Assembly (NCBI GenBank): GCA_013368325.1 | Contig: JAACJK010000225.1 | Location: forward strand, 124,001 to 188,000 | Length of the DNA: 64,000 bases | Direction of reading: 5' to 3' | From: Ephemerocybe angulata | Taxonomy: Eukaryota > Basidiomycota > Agaricomycetes > Agaricales > Psathyrellaceae | Shown here: piece after piece, positions 24,755-38,621 of the stretch | Numbering within the stretch: position 1 is the stretch's first letter | Layout of the letters: each line of letters starts with the position of its first letter | The notes under the pieces: model-generated | The model's database searches: none | Told to the model about the DNA's origin: nothing | What the model saw: only the letters and a program-made list of their open reading frames with translations | Position numbers and translations under genes: made by a program

Positions 24755-25442
24755 ATGCATCAACTCGTCATTGAGATGGATGGATGAGGGTCCGGGTGGT
24801 TATACTTCTTCTTCCCTTGCTCTTTTGTCATGCCGCTTAACGTGTCACCATTCCCCGCATGTTTTTATATTCTCTCTCCTACCCACCTCCCATGATATGC
24901 ACACCCATGCAATCCAAAAAGATATCACGCAGGCATAACTCACCTCTGGTGCTACTATCTTTGAGTGTTTACGCGCACGCCTGTGAATTGAACGTTCAAG
25001 AATATCTGCACAAGTCCTGTTTCATGAAGACGTGAAAGCATGTTCCCCCTTCCAGCCGATCTCTGGCGACTCTTGCTCTGAAGATCTGGTGTTCTGGACC
25101 TTTTTCTCGTGCATATCTTGCTATTATCGGGAACATCAGTACCCGATCCGTAAATGCATCATATGGGCCTCAAATAACTGCTGCGAGCCTGTCGACGAGC
25201 TGCGTGGTTGCATCGCCCTAACAGCAAAATCAGTAAGCCTGCTGACTGACGTTATATCCAGTCTCGTGCTCGAGCGTGCTCGGCCCTTCATCCATTCTTG
25301 CACTCGGGATGATGTCGTTAAGCGGAGGTATAAAGCTCCTGATAGTGACGTTCCTGATCTACCAACAGCGTGCTTCTCTTCTCTTCTCTCCACAACCATC
25401 TTCTACATCCTTGACACTACATCCTTGACATAAATCACTGCT
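24755..25442. other. Intergenic, no gene recognised
   Basis: 688 bp between RPS19 and the peroxiredoxin gene, with the peroxiredoxin promoter at its right end. A 133-codon open frame (25032-25433) has no recognisable domain and overlaps the promoter; it is not called. Confidence 0.5.
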
Positions 25443-26068
25443 ATGACAGGCATCCAGGACCTTGTGGGCAAGACGGCACCTAGCTTCAGCCTGCCTAACC
25501 ATGATGGCACGACGTACGAGTTCAAGGCTGGAGAGAGTGGTTTGCCGACTGCGTTGCTGTTCTATCCCGAGTCTGGTGCGTTGTTCGGGTTCCTTTGTCG
25601 TGAAGGACGCAGTGCTTACCGGACATGTAGGATCGTACGGCTGCACGCAACAGATGTGCGGGATGCGCGACGCTGTAGTCGGTAAGCCCTCGTCGCACTC
25701 GTGGAATGTAGACGTACGTATGCTGACCCCTCTCTTCACCGACGATAGAGAAGACGCTCTACGCCCCAGACAAGGCGCAGGTTATCGCGATCAGCCCAAA
25801 CACTGTAGAGAAGCAGAAAGCGTTCGCCGCGAAGGAGGGACTCACGTTCCCCGTGCTCAGCGACGAGGCGAAGGAGGTGTCCAAGTCCTATGGGATTGGG
25901 CGGGGCATGTTTGGGATCAGCCCGATCGCGAGGTGTACGTTTATTGTGGACAAGAAGGGTGTTGTGAGGGATGCGATGGACTCGACGATTAATTATGGCG
26001 CGCATCAGAAGTTTGTGGATAAGTGGTTGCAGAAGTTGGCGGATGAGGGGGAGGGTGCTTCGTCTTAG
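25443..26068 (+). CDS. Peroxiredoxin, PrxQ/BCP type
   Basis: Exons 25443-25575, 25631-25681 and 25749-26068 join in frame to 167 residues. The thioredoxin fold starts at GKTAPSFSLPNHDG. The active-site segment YPESGSYGCTQQMCGMRD holds the peroxidatic Cys and a second Cys five residues later, the pattern of atypical two-Cys PrxQ/BCP proteins (Dot5-like in yeast). LTFPVLSDEAKEVSKSYG and the ARCTFIVDKKG strand complete the fold. It reduces hydrogen peroxide and organic hydroperoxides using thioredoxin. Dot5 is nuclear in yeast; no clear signal sequence is visible here. The usual Pro/Thr before Cys (TPGCT) is replaced by SYGCT. Confidence 0.93.
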
Positions 26069-26593
26069 TTCACGATGGAGATTGAACTAGCGGTTTTCGG
26101 GTTCTATCTACTTAGTCTGTCGTCTATAGTAGCTCGGCTTTGAACGGTGTAGTTTCTCGACCGACCAATCCAAAGGCGGGGTTACCCCGGTGGCTTTGAT
26201 ATGGCTTGGCCGGTGCCGCCGGTCCCACAGGCCTCCCAAAGGGGATGGCGAATATCACATTCCTGCGGGAAACTGTCAGCTTGCCCTTGGCTTGCCCGGA
26301 GCTGGCTTCACCAGGCACCGGCGACAAGCATGCGAATCCGATGCTCTCTTGGTCCAGTCTTATACCACGGGCTGCAGCCTTTCCGCGGCTTGCCTTCCGT
26401 TCCCGTCGATCCACCTCCTTCTTGACCGCAACACCTCACCACTCCCGCTTTACCCCAGGTTAGTGCTGAGTTCGAGGAGCTGGAATGAGCTGACCAAGGA
26501 GCAGCGTTACTACAAGCACCCCGTCGGATTCAGAATACCCGAGTTACCGTACCACCGTCGAAAGCCCCGTTCTCTACATCGAAGAAGAGCAGG
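26069..26593. repeat. Leader of the NMO1 cassette, start of the direct duplication
   Basis: From about 26310 to the NMO1 start, the sequence matches 40350-40582 (GCTTGCCTTCCGTTC, CACCTCACCACTCCC, GTTAGTGCTGAGTTCGAGG). A 5' untranslated exon is possible. No separate gene is called. Confidence 0.7.
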
Positions 26594-28097
<1,504 letters not shown>

Positions 28098-29290
28098 TTA
28101 TGTGAGAAGTTGTTTGGGGTTTGTCGATGATGTGGTGCTAATGAACTGTCTCCAGAACAAGCAGTGTATTGGATTATACCTTAGCTTAAGATCTAGGGAG
28201 ACCCATGAAATTCGGAATATAGGACCCATAAACGTGGATTGGGTGAGGCTTTCCTGGCCCGGAGATCATGGGAGACGTCCATCCTGAAAGCGCACTGTGG
28301 CTCGGGCCAGTTTACGGGAATGTCTTAGCTCATCTTCAGTTCGGCTATGGTTGTATGAGCGAACAGTGTTGGTCTATGACTGCGTATACGTAGCTTTATA
28401 AACCACCGAAGGCTATCTTGACACGGAAGAAGCCCGCACGCCCAGATGGCCTAGAACATACCCTGCATGGTGGGGTCACGATTTTGAAAGCCTCAAGGCC
28501 CATTCTTCATGGTAATTTCTTGTCTTGAACCACCACGAACCACTGCTTACGCAGGGGATTTCTTTCAGTCCCTGAGCTTGTTACCCCGATTCAGATGTCG
28601 CCGCAAGCCGCTTACCCTCTCGATCTCGGGTCGCTGAACGCCACTCATCCAGGGGAGCCCGACACAAGACCACATATGGTCGCAGGGCCAAAAACTTTGT
28701 GCGGACCCGATTCAGACTGTATGCACAGTTACCAGGCGTATGCTCGTTCACACTTGAAAATGACATCTATTCTTATGGGTACATCTCAAACCTATCACTG
28801 ACAAGATACTTCCGACCACATTTCAGATCCACCGAGATTTGGGAGAGACCAAAGAATAACGTTGATGATCGTGTTGAAGAATACCAGGGTGGATGTGGTC
28901 CCCAACCATAAGCGCTAAGCACTTGACGAAGGATGTTTGCGTTTATGTGGGATTCGTTAGGTACAAATCCCTTAACCTTGAGAAGTGACCCAGGATATCC
29001 TGTTAAGTTACCTGTGAGGGATCTGTTGGAGGCCACCATGGCTCGCATTATCTCGTCTTTGTGTGACTGAGTGGGGGAGGGCGGTTGGAAGAGAGCGGTT
29101 TGAGCCAAATGCTATATATATTGGCAGTGAACCATGCCGTGGCAGCCGACTGAGCACGGTCACGCCCCGTGATGGCATCAAAATCCATTGTTCGCAAGCC
29201 ATCCCACGGCGCGATGCCACCTTCATCTGAACCACCACAACCTTCATCACCTCGCGCTTTCAATCAGCTGTACCTTCTACTTTCTCTACC
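28098..29290. repeat. Spacer between NMO1 and FunK1-A, repeated at 42060-43128
   Basis: 1.2 kb without a convincing gene. Long matches to the other cassette include the strings around CGTATACGTAGCTTTATAAACC and CCACCATGGCTCGCATTATCTC. The two spacers differ by several indels. TAAGCGCT occurs at 28911 in this copy only. Confidence 0.8.
29170..29180. promoter_or_regulatory. Palindromic 11-mer TGATGGCATCA upstream of FunK1-A
   Basis: It lies 111 bp before the ATG. Confidence 0.5.
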
Positions 29291-31957
29291 ATGGTTTTGT
29301 CTTCAGAAGTGGACGAGGACGAGCGAGTTACCGATTCACGAGAAACGGAATCAGTCGTGTCGGAAAGCCCAAGGTGTGGTCCAGGCGTCAAATGCCTGCA
29401 TAGCGAAGAACCGTACGTACCTCTCCTCACTTATTGAAACACGGAATAACGGGCTTCCAAAAGAATACACTCAAACATTACGCGCATACATCAGGGATTG
29501 AGGAAGATCCAGGGTATTGCGCTGAAAACGATGCTCAAGGCGTTGATCATGTTGAAGCGCGAGCGGGAAGACATGGGTCGAGACGAGAAGCCGATGGCAT
29601 TGGAGAAGCTTTCTGAATACGGAGACAAACAGCTTGAGACTCTTGTTGGGGAAGCCGTTGAATTCTGCAACGACGCAGCGCGCTCGGGGAAGTTGGTTGA
29701 CAAGTTGGAAGAAGTGTGAGTGGTATACTGCTTTCGAGTCTTCGCGCGTCAACTTACGGCCTTTGACCCCATGTAGAGCCGCCAGCGACTCTGAAGCATC
29801 GGCTTGTCACTCTCTCGCCACCGGCCTCAACTCTGTTCTCCTAGACTTCAAAGACAGGGACATTGGGCGTCTGAAGACGTGCTCCGCCAACGACCTTACT
29901 CTCTACAACACCGGCTCCAACACGAACCTGGATTCCAAGCTGCTTATGAAAGTCAGCGATGGGAAGAGTAAAAGCAAGCCGGATATCTATGAGTCCCGAT
30001 ACGAAGACCTTCTCAAGTCGGCACCTGGCCTCGGCACCCTCTCGTTCGAAGAGCTTGCCGCCTACATGGAGACCAACCAGGCGTCGGGTTCGCAGTCGTC
30101 CAAGAGCGCGGAGACGGTGCCTCGGATCGAATGGTCGGATATCGTCAGCTGCCTAGAGGTAAAGAAGACCCAAGGGGAATGGAGACAACCACTTCGTCGC
30201 AACTGGGAGCAACATGGGTATTCCACTCGGAGCCTTATCCAAGATGGTGCGTTATATCAACTACCTCGGGGGTTCAATTTGTTTAAGGAAGCGACAGATG
30301 ATCCTCGTTTCAAATCTCCGAGTCCAACACCATCGCCTGCGCCTAACGTCTCTGGCAGCCGTACGGTTCGGGGCGGCCTCAAGCGAGAAAGGGATCCAAA
30401 CGACAGTCTCGACGAACCCTCCTCCAAGAGATCGAAAACCTCTTCCAGCGGAGATGAATGCGATACCCCGCTGTGGAGTGTGCATCCCGGTCTACTCCCT
30501 CCCGAGATTCAATGTAGCTTCTACGGTCTGGAGCTGCTGCGCTCGAGATGGAACAGGACACACAGTATAGTGACCTTGTTTTCTGGTAAGCCTGCAAGTT
30601 TGCTGCCCTGCCAACGACCTAAGCTCACCACTCTTGTACTAGATGACGAGTTCTCGCTGCGCTGGTACGACTCGCAGGGTTGCATTCGTAGCCACGCCAT
30701 TAGTCTCTCTGGAGAAGAACTTCCGCTCGCTGTCGCGACAATTATACTTCTCCAGAGATTCCACGCACCCATGCGAGGCATGGCCAACATCGAGCTAAAA
30801 GCAAACATTGACGGGGAGGAGACCTTCTTCGACGTTCCATCGAGTGCACGCCCCCGCTGGGAGGTGCGGGGCCGTCGACCGATGGCCGTGCGGCCTTTGC
30901 CCGTCGCTGGCAAAGAAATCTCGGAGCAGGGTCCCAATTCTACACCGCCTCCAGCCAAAACGCCGCTCGACAACTGCTTCTTCAAATGGTACTGGCGCGA
31001 AAGCGACCGCAAAGCCGAGAAGCACATCGTTGACGTAGCGAAGGCGAGGGCGCAGAAATACCTCCCCGAGGGGCATGCCTCGGATGTTATCGACCATCTT
31101 CCAGACATCTATCATTCTGAGGACTATGAGCCTCTGTCGACATTCCACATTCGCAGCCTTTGCCAACTGGACACAACTGGTGCTCTGATTCCCTGCGCAA
31201 TGATGTCGAAACGGCTGGTTTCAATGGAGGAGGCCTTCGAACCGGATGAAGTGCTGGTCCAGGTCTGGGACATTCTTCGCTGTGAGCCGGCATACTTTCT
31301 TTCACTGTTGCATTGGCTAACTCTTTTCAAGGTTTGTTTCTACTGTGGGCTCTTGGGATCTCTCACGGCGACGTTAGTCTCGACAATATTATGTCGACCC
31401 TACCAAGTGAAGACGGCACGAAACGAATGGTCCTGAACGACTTCGATCTCGCGCTGGTGATGACTCCGGGAGACGAGTCCCCCGGGGAGAATGGTCTTGT
31501 CGAACGCACTGGAACCCGGCCGTTTATGGCGTTGGATGTGCTCGACGATACCGACAGACTGGTCAAGCGGATCCGCCGCTATGACATAGAGTCTGTCTTT
31601 TGGTCTCTGCTATGGTACTGCTCAAGGAAGTGGGATTGGAACGAGGGGACCAACCAGCAGATCTGGGGTCGCAAGTGGCGGTGGCTCCGGCACCTAAATG
31701 TCAAGGATCCGGTCCCTGATGCTGACGTCGAGGAGGAGTGTATTCCGCTTTGGACAGCTGTTGCCGTGACAATATGCACCGAGGAGCACACACTCATGGT
31801 GTCAAAAACCCAGGCTTCCCTTCTCGCCAACAAGCCGCCACGAACAGATAAAGACTTCCTTGAGCTGTGCGAGACCATGTTTCCTCGTGCTGAACGGTAC
31901 AAGTCATGGCCATGGATGGACTTTGCCGTCAAGAAGGACCGAGGGCCGCCGTCTTGA
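29291..31957 (+). CDS. FunK1 fungal-type protein kinase, copy A
   Basis: Exons 29291-29412, 29464-29715, 29777-30246, 30298-30585, 30643-31281 and 31332-31957 join in frame to 798 residues. The core motifs are HGDVSLDNIM, LNDFDLALVM, GTRPFMALDVL, RYDIESVFW and the end YKSWPWMDFAV. The N-terminal blocks are IHSNITRIHQ, ALIMLKRERED, EFCNDAARSG, GLNSVLLDFKDRD, LTLYNTGSN and IEWSDIVSCLEV. A basic stretch (SSKRSKTSSS) may direct it to the nucleus. The 51 bp intron 3 is a multiple of three and has no stop, so it could be retained. It is almost identical to copies B and C. The kinase core looks intact. Confidence 0.93.
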
Positions 31958-32300
31958 CCTTTTTCTCGTTTCAATTGCTGTCTCATTGTAGCTCACTCGC
32001 ATTCTATACCACTGTATCAATAAAGCTTCACGATTTAGTCTATGTAATACTTGCAATCTCCCTGTAAATTTCGAGCTTTGATTTTGGAACGTTCTAATAA
32101 GTAGTAAATCAACAAATCTCTCATTCGGTGGCATCGGTGTGAAGAAACAAGTACTCTCAGTCACTCAGTACTCAGTGACTGGTCTAAAATCGTGTACCTC
32201 GACCAGGTTAACAAGCGTTGGGCCATCAGCAAAAAGCTTTCAGGCATGCATATTGTCAAGTACCCTATTGCAATGGTAGATAAGAAGGCCAATCCGAACG

Positions 32301-32500
32301 CTAATCTTCCTTTGGAGCAACCCAGTCCATCCACTCCCATTCCAGGTACTCCTCCCCCATGGGAAGTTTAACCGCGTATCCAAGAAGGCATTCCTTCGCA
32401 GTACGCACAGAATCAGCAAAGCCACCGAAGCGCGTATGCTCGACTTCTAAAATGTTGGTCACTGCTCTCCAGAGATCTTCACAATCCTCCTTCACCCCGC
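32301..32500 (-). pseudogene. Inverted copy of the FunK1-D 3' coding end
   Basis: The reverse strand reads GVKEDCEDLWRAVTNILEV ... EWEWMDWVAPKED-stop, the last 65 or so residues of FunK1-D with few changes. It begins abruptly at 32500 where the inverted repeat ends, so it is a by-product of the rearrangement. Confidence 0.93.
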
Positions 32501-35253
32501 GAAGGCGCTGAACGCAAAACTGAACGCGGAATTTTTGCAAGTTGTGTCACGGTGTGGCACAGAACTGAGCGGGGATTGAACGGTCACGCGAAATTCACAT
32601 GTTTGCAATTGTCGCCCATTGTTCAGCGTTTCGGCGTTTGAACTTGATAAAACCGCGTGGAAGCCACACAAGCCTCTTTCTTCCTCAACCACGACTTCAA
32701 TTCCGCAATGGCTTCCTCTTCTCGTGGAGGAGGTGGCCTTAGACCCAACGAACCCACAACCCCGATGGTGAAACGAAGGCTTGGGGCTATGCGCAACTTG
32801 GCCATTCACTCTACCCCGGCATCTGCAGGGACACCACGCGATGCCAAGCACAAACACGACGGACGGTATGTTATTGCCTTTGCTCCATCAGCTGGCAGCT
32901 TCTTCGGATTTCCAATTTTTGACAACAACCACCCTTAGCGAATCAGACGCGAACGCAGCAATGATCAAGGCCGATCTTGATAACAACACACAAGTTGTTT
33001 CCTTGTGGGCGTTGCTGAAAGCCATGATCATGATTAAGTATAACAAGGAGGATAAACTTGCAGACGCGAACCCCTTGTCTCTGGAGGAGCTTCATGAATA
33101 TGGAGATACGCAGATGGGCCTTCTAATGGATAAGGCCGTCGAGTTCTGCAACGACAAGGCCCGCTCCAAGAAATTGGTTGAAACTTTAGACAAGGTGTAC
33201 GTATTGAACTTTATCGTGCGCCAATCCTTAGGAATAACCACCATCGTATTGCAGTGCTGTTACTACCACAGAGAATGGTCGCTATCATCCTCTAGTTACG
33301 GGCCTCAACTCCATTCTCCTCGACTTCCGCAACACAGACGTAGGAAACTTGACGAGATGTGCGGAGGATGACCTAACTCTCTATAATATTGGGGAGAACA
33401 TGGTCATAGACTCCAAGGAGCTTTCTCAAACGAGCCTCAATCACACACAACGCAAGCCTGACATTTACGAGTCGCGCTACAAGGACCTTCTTAGGTTGAC
33501 GCCGGGTTGCGGCGATCTCAGCATGGAAGCCCTAGCCACTCTCATGGAGTTGAAGCCAGATGTATGGTCTGAACTGTCCAAGGATAAGAAGACTGCGGGT
33601 AAGACCGAATGGTCAGACCTCATCTACTGTATTGAGGTTAAGAAAGATAAGTCTGTTTGGAAGCAGCTACCGAGCGTGAGGTGGGAACAGGGCAAGTACA
33701 CTGCCGAAGTGCGGTTAGATAACGGTATGTTCTCATATGCTCTTATTATGAACTCAGATGAACTGAAAGGAATAATTGTACCGCCCGCTAGAAAATCCAA
33801 CAAACCCTGCTCTACCACTGGAGCCCCAAGATGGGAAAGCTGGTCTGATGGAGTCTGGAACCAGCAAAAGCTCCATTCGCAAGCGGGGCCGAGCTGGCTC
33901 TGATGAGGCTGTGAGACCGAAGCCTAAGAAGTCGAGGACAAAGGCGAAGACGTTTGGTGTCAACACCAAGCTGGACCCTCTCAATTCAGGCAAGCACCCT
34001 GATGTACAATGTGGATACTATGCACTTGAGCTGCTTCGCTCGCGATGGGACCGAACACATAGCATTGTGATGCTTTTCTCAGGCAAGTCTCAAACTTCTG
34101 GGTAACCTTTTCTCACGACTGATCATTTTGTCAACAGAAGATGAATTTTCTTTGCGTTGGTACGACTCGCAAGGGTGCATTCGAGCCCACGAGGTAAGCG
34201 TCATAGGCGATGGATTGCCTCTCTACGTGGCAACTATTATTCTGCTCCAACGCTTTCAAAGCGCCATGCGAGGAAGGGCTGGAATTGACTTGAAAGCGAC
34301 GGTCGACGGACAGGAACTCTCTTTCGAGATTCCCGATTGTACCTTGTCCCGCTGGGAGCTTCGAGGCAGTCGAACTGCAACCGCCTTTCCAGTCGCTCCC
34401 GGTCGTGCGGCGATGCCTCCCCCACATCCCAGTGGTAGATCCACAAGAACTACCCCAGACGGGTCAGCAAACGACTATCTAGCCGAGTACCACTTCAAAT
34501 GGCATTGGCGCGAGAACACGCGAGACACCGAGAAACACATTGTCGATACGGCAAGGGACAGGGCCCAGAGGTATCTCCCTGAGGGTCGTGCCACCGATGT
34601 CCTCAACCACCTTCCAACAATCTACTCATACAAAGAATACGAGGAATGCTCCACCCGCCACATCCGCGAGTACGCCAACGTAGACGCAACCCAGGCTAGA
34701 ATTGTCTGCGGAATGTTATCGAAGAGGTTGTTGCCAATGGAGAAAGTGTTCAAACCAGATGAAGTCAAAACTGATATCTGGTCGATTCTTCGCTGTAAGC
34801 CACTTTTCTTTCTCCCACCAGTTTGTGTACCCTCTGACACATTCAATGCCCAAGGTTTAACTCTCCTCCGGGGCCTCGGAATCTCACACCACAACGTTAG
34901 CCTCGAGAATATCATGGCCACCAACCCCGGCGCTGATGGCAAGAAGTTCATGATACTGAACGACTTTGGCCTCGGGGCTGTCATGAATATTGGTGACGCA
35001 TCTCCACCCAAGAAAGGCTTTGAGCGAGTTTCCAACCAAGCCACATTGGCGTTCGAACTTCTCGACAATCCTGAGGGATATATTCCCCGTCTGCTCCGCC
35101 ATGATACTGAATCCACCTTGTGGTCTGTGGTGTGGTATTGCTGCCGAAAGTGGGAATGGACGACAGGAACTTACGGGGAGGTATATACTGCGAGGTCCCA
35201 ATGGCTTCGCAAAAGGGCTTACTTTGATGATTTGGAGACTGCAGAAGAGGATG
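32501..35253. other. Spacer of the large inverted repeat
   Basis: Unique sequence between the arms. It holds a short promoter region and all but the last 200 bp of FunK1-D. The TGATGSCATCA site is absent upstream of this gene. Confidence 0.85.
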
Positions 35254-35453
35254 GCGGGGTGAAGGAGGATTGTGAAGATCTCTGGAGAGCAGTGACCAAC
35301 GTTTTAGAAGTCGAGCATACGCGCTTCGGTGGCTTTGCTGATTCTGTGCGTACTGCGAAGGAATGCCTTCTTGGATACGCGGTTAAACTTCCCATGGGGG
35401 AGGAGTACCTGGAATGGGAGTGGATGGACTGGGTTGCTCCAAAGGAAGATTAG
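32708..35453 (+). CDS. FunK1 copy D, predicted pseudokinase
   Basis: Exons 32708-32865, 32939-33196, 33255-33724, 33792-34082, 34138-34794 and 34855-35453 join in frame to 810 residues. The intron after 34082 uses a GC-AG pair (GCAAGT donor). All FunK1 blocks are present (VKRRLGAMRNLAIHS at the N-terminus, LIMIKYNKED, LVTGLNSILLDF, DEFSLRWYDSQGC). The catalytic loop, however, reads SHHNVSLENIM where other copies have SHGDVSL, so the catalytic Asp is Asn. The activation motif GTRPFMA is replaced by SNQATLAFELL. DFG is present (NDFGLGAVM). The frame is fully open, which suggests a maintained, inactive or scaffold role rather than plain decay; that is inference. Its 3' end lies in the right arm of the inverted repeat. 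Confidence 0.9.
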
Positions 35454-35839
35454 CGTTCGGATTGGCCTTCTTATCTACATAATCGTAGTTCCGTTTTGAT
35501 TTTGTGGTGACTTTAAGCAACCATTGCAATAGGGTACTTGACAATATGCATGCCTGAAAGCTTTTTGCTGATGGCCCAACGCTTGTTAACCTGGTCGAGG
35601 TACACGATTTTAGACCAGTCACTGAGTACTGAGTGACTGAGAGTACTTGTTTCTTCACACCGATGCCACCGAATGAGAGATTTGTTGATTTACTACTTAT
35701 TAGAACGTTCCAAAATCAAAGCTCGAAATTTACAGGGAGATTGCAAGTATTACATAGACTAAATCGTGAAGCTTTATTGATACAGTGGTATAGAATGCGA
35801 GTGAGCTACAATGAGACAACAATTGAAATGAGAAAAAGG

Positions 35840-38506
35840 TCAAGACGGCGGCCCTCGGTCCTCCTTGACAGCAAAGTCCATCCATGGCCATGACTTGTAC
35901 CGTTCAGCACGAGGAAACATGGTCTCGCACAGCTCAAGGAAGTCCTTATCTGTTCGTGGCGGCTTGTTGGCGCGGCGATAATCCCAGTTTCGTGTCATCA
36001 TGAGTGCATGCTCCTCGGTGCATATTGTCACGGCAACAGCTGTCCAAAGCGGAATACACTCCTCCTCGACGTCAGCATCAGGGACCGGATCCTTGACATT
36101 TATGTTCCGGAGCCACCGCCACTTGCGACCCCAGATCTTCAGGTTCGTCCCCTCGTTCCAATCCCACTTCCTTGAGCAGTACCATAGCAAAGACCAAAAG
36201 ACAGACTCTATGTCATAGCGGCGGATCCGCTTGACCAGTTTGTCGGCATCGTCGAGCAAATCCAATGCCATGAACGGCCGGGTTCCAGTACATTCGACAA
36301 GACCATTCTTCCCGGGGGACTCGTCTCCCGGAGTCATCACCAGCGCGAGATCGAAGTCGTTCAGAACCATTCGTTTCGTGCCGTCTTCACTTGGTACGGT
36401 CGACATAATATTGTCGAGACTGACGTCGCCGTGAGAGATGCCGAGAGCCCACAGTAGAAACAAACCTTGAAAAGGGTTAGCCAATGCAACAGTGAAAGAA
36501 AGTATGCCGACTCACAGCGAAGAATGTCCCAGACCTGAACCCGCACTTCATCCGGTTCGAAGGCCTCCTCCATTGAAACCAGCCGTTTCGACATCATTGC
36601 GCAGGGAATCAGAGCACCAGTTGTGTCCAGTTGGCAAAAGCTGCGGATGTGGAATGTCGACAGAAGCTCATAGTCCTCAGAATGATAGATGTCTGGAAGA
36701 TGGTCGATAACATCCGAGGCATGCCCCTCGGGGAGGTATTTCTGCGCCCTCGCCTTCGCTACATCAACGATGTCCTTCTCGGCTTTGCGGTCGCTTTCGC
36801 GCCAATACCATTTGAAGAAGCAGTCTTCGAGCGGCGTTTTGGGTGGAGGCGGTGTGGAATTGGGACCCTGCTCCGAGATTTCTTTGCTAGCAACGGGCAA
36901 AGGCCGCACGGCTATCGGTCGACGGCCCCGCACCTCCCAGCGGGGCCGTGCACTTGATGGAACGTCGAAGAAGGTTTCCTCCCCATCAATGTTTGCTTTC
37001 AGCTCGATGTCGGCCATGCCTCGCATGGGTGCGTGGGATCTCTGGAGAAGTACAATTGTCGCGACAGCGAGCGGAAGTTCTTCTCCAGAGAGACTAATAG
37101 CGTGGCTACGAATGCAACCCTGCGAGTCGTACCAGCGCAGCGAGAACTCATTATCTAGTAAAAGAGTGGTGAGCTTAGGCCGTTGGCAGGGCAGCAAACT
37201 TGCAGGCTTACCAGAGAACAAGGTCACTATACTGTGTGTCCTGTTCCATCTCGAGCGCAGCAGCTCCAGACCGTAGAAGCTACATTGAATCTCGGCAGGG
37301 AGTAGACCGGGATGCACACTCCACAGCGGGGTATTGCATTCATCTCCGCTGGAAGAGGTTTTCGATCTCTTGGAGGAGGGTTCGTCGAGACTGTCGTTTG
37401 GATCCCTTCCTCGCTTGAGGCCGCCCCGAACCGTACGGCTGCCAGAGACGTTAGGCGCTGGCGATGGTGTTGGACTCGGAGATTTGAAACGAGGATCATC
37501 TGTCGCTTCCTTAAACAAATTGAATCCCCGACGTAGTTGATATAACGCACCATCTTGGATTAGGCTCCGAGTGGAATACCCATGTTGCTCCCAGTTGCGA
37601 CGAAGTGGCTGTCTCCATTCTCCTTGGCTCTTCTTTACCTCTAGGCAGCTGACGATATCCGACCATTCGATCCGAGGCACCGTCGCCGTGCTCTTGGACG
37701 ACTGCGAACCCGACGCCTGGTTGGTCTCCATGTAGGCGGCAAGCTCTTCGAACGAGAGGGTGCCGAGGCCAGGTGCCGACTTGAGAAGGTCTTCGTATCG
37801 GGACTCATAGATATCCGGCTTGCTTTTACTTTTCCCATCGCTGACTTTCATAAGGAGCTTGGAATCCAGGTTCGTGTTCGAGCCGGTGTTGTAGAGAGTA
37901 AGGTCGTTGGCGGAGCACGTCTTCAGACGCCCAATGTCCCTGTCCTTGAAGTCTAGGAGAACAGAATTGAGGCCGGTGGAGAGAGAGTGACAAGCCGATG
38001 CTTCAGTGTCGCTGGTGGCTCTACATGGGGTCGAAGGCCGCAAGTTAACGCGCGAAGACTCGAAAGCAGTATACCACTCACACTTCTTCCAACTTGTCAA
38101 CTAACTTCCCCGAACGCGCTGCGTCGTTGCAGAATTCAACGGCTTCCCCAACAAGAGTCTCAAGCTGCTCGTCTCCGTATTCAGAAAGCTCCTCCAATGC
38201 CATCGGCCTCTCGTCTCGACCCATGTCTTCCCGCTCGCGCTTCAACATGATCAACGCCTTGAGCATCGTTTTCAGCGCAATGCCCTGGATCTTCCTCAAT
38301 CCCTGATGTATGCGCGTAATGTTTGAGTGTATTCTTTTGGAAGCCCGTTATTTCGTGTTTCAATAAGTGAGGAGAGGTACGTACGGTTCTTCGCTATGCA
38401 GGCATTTGACGCCTGGACCACACCTTGGAGTTTCCGACACGACTGATTCCGTTTCTCGTGAATCGGTAACTCGCTCGTCCTCATCCACTTCTGAAGACAA
38501 ACCCAT
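35840..38506 (-). CDS. FunK1 fungal-type protein kinase, copy C (inverted)
   Basis: Exons 38506-38385, 38333-38082, 38020-37551, 37499-37212, 37154-36516 and 36465-35840 join in frame to 798 residues, with the same exon lengths as copies A and B. HGDVSLDNIM, LNDFDLALVM and GTRPFMALDLL are intact. Small changes separate it from A, for example MGLSSEVDED at the start and DNEFSLRWYD for DDEFSLRWYD. Intron 3 is again 51 bp with an open frame. It sits tail to tail with FunK1-D, the stops 386 bp apart, and mirrors FunK1-A across the inverted repeat. Confidence 0.93.
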
Positions 38507-38610
38507 GGTAGAGAAAGTGGAAGATACAGCTGATTGAAGCGCAAGGTGGCGAAGGTTCAGATTAAGGTGGCATCGCCCGCGCCGTGGGATGGCTTGCGAA
38601 CAATGGATTT

Positions 38611-38621
38611 TGATGCCATCA
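38611..38621. promoter_or_regulatory. Palindromic 11-mer TGATGCCATCA upstream of FunK1-C
   Basis: It lies 105 bp before the ATG, inside the repeat arm. Confidence 0.5.

Larger units (their letters stand above)
29131..32500 (+). repeat. Left arm of a 3.4 kb inverted repeat (pairs with 35254-38660)
   Basis: The arm contains FunK1-A and about 540 bp beyond its stop, and ends inside an inverted copy of the last coding part of FunK1-D. Both arms start at ACCATGCCGTGGCAG. The arms are nearly identical by eye; one 43 bp block present at about 35478-35520 is missing here. Confidence 0.93.

Noticed and set aside
25032..25433. 133-codon frame upstream of the peroxiredoxin gene
   Set aside because: No recognisable domain, no splice context, and it covers the expected promoter.
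26486..26593. A short exon upstream of NMO1 encoding TKEQRYYKHPVGFRIPEL
   Set aside because: It is not kept in the second cassette, where the matching stretch is deleted, and it does not join NMO1 in frame with a good splice pair.
30521..31108. 195-codon open frame on the strand opposite FunK1 (also in B and C)
   Set aside because: It mirrors the conserved kinase coding sequence, has no domain, and repeats wherever the FunK1 exon is duplicated.
29634..31436. A 600-codon open frame through most of FunK1-A (and equivalents in B and C)
   Set aside because: It starts out of the family frame, reads through introns that happen to be open, and ends just after the last acceptor. Splicing gives the conserved 798-residue protein.
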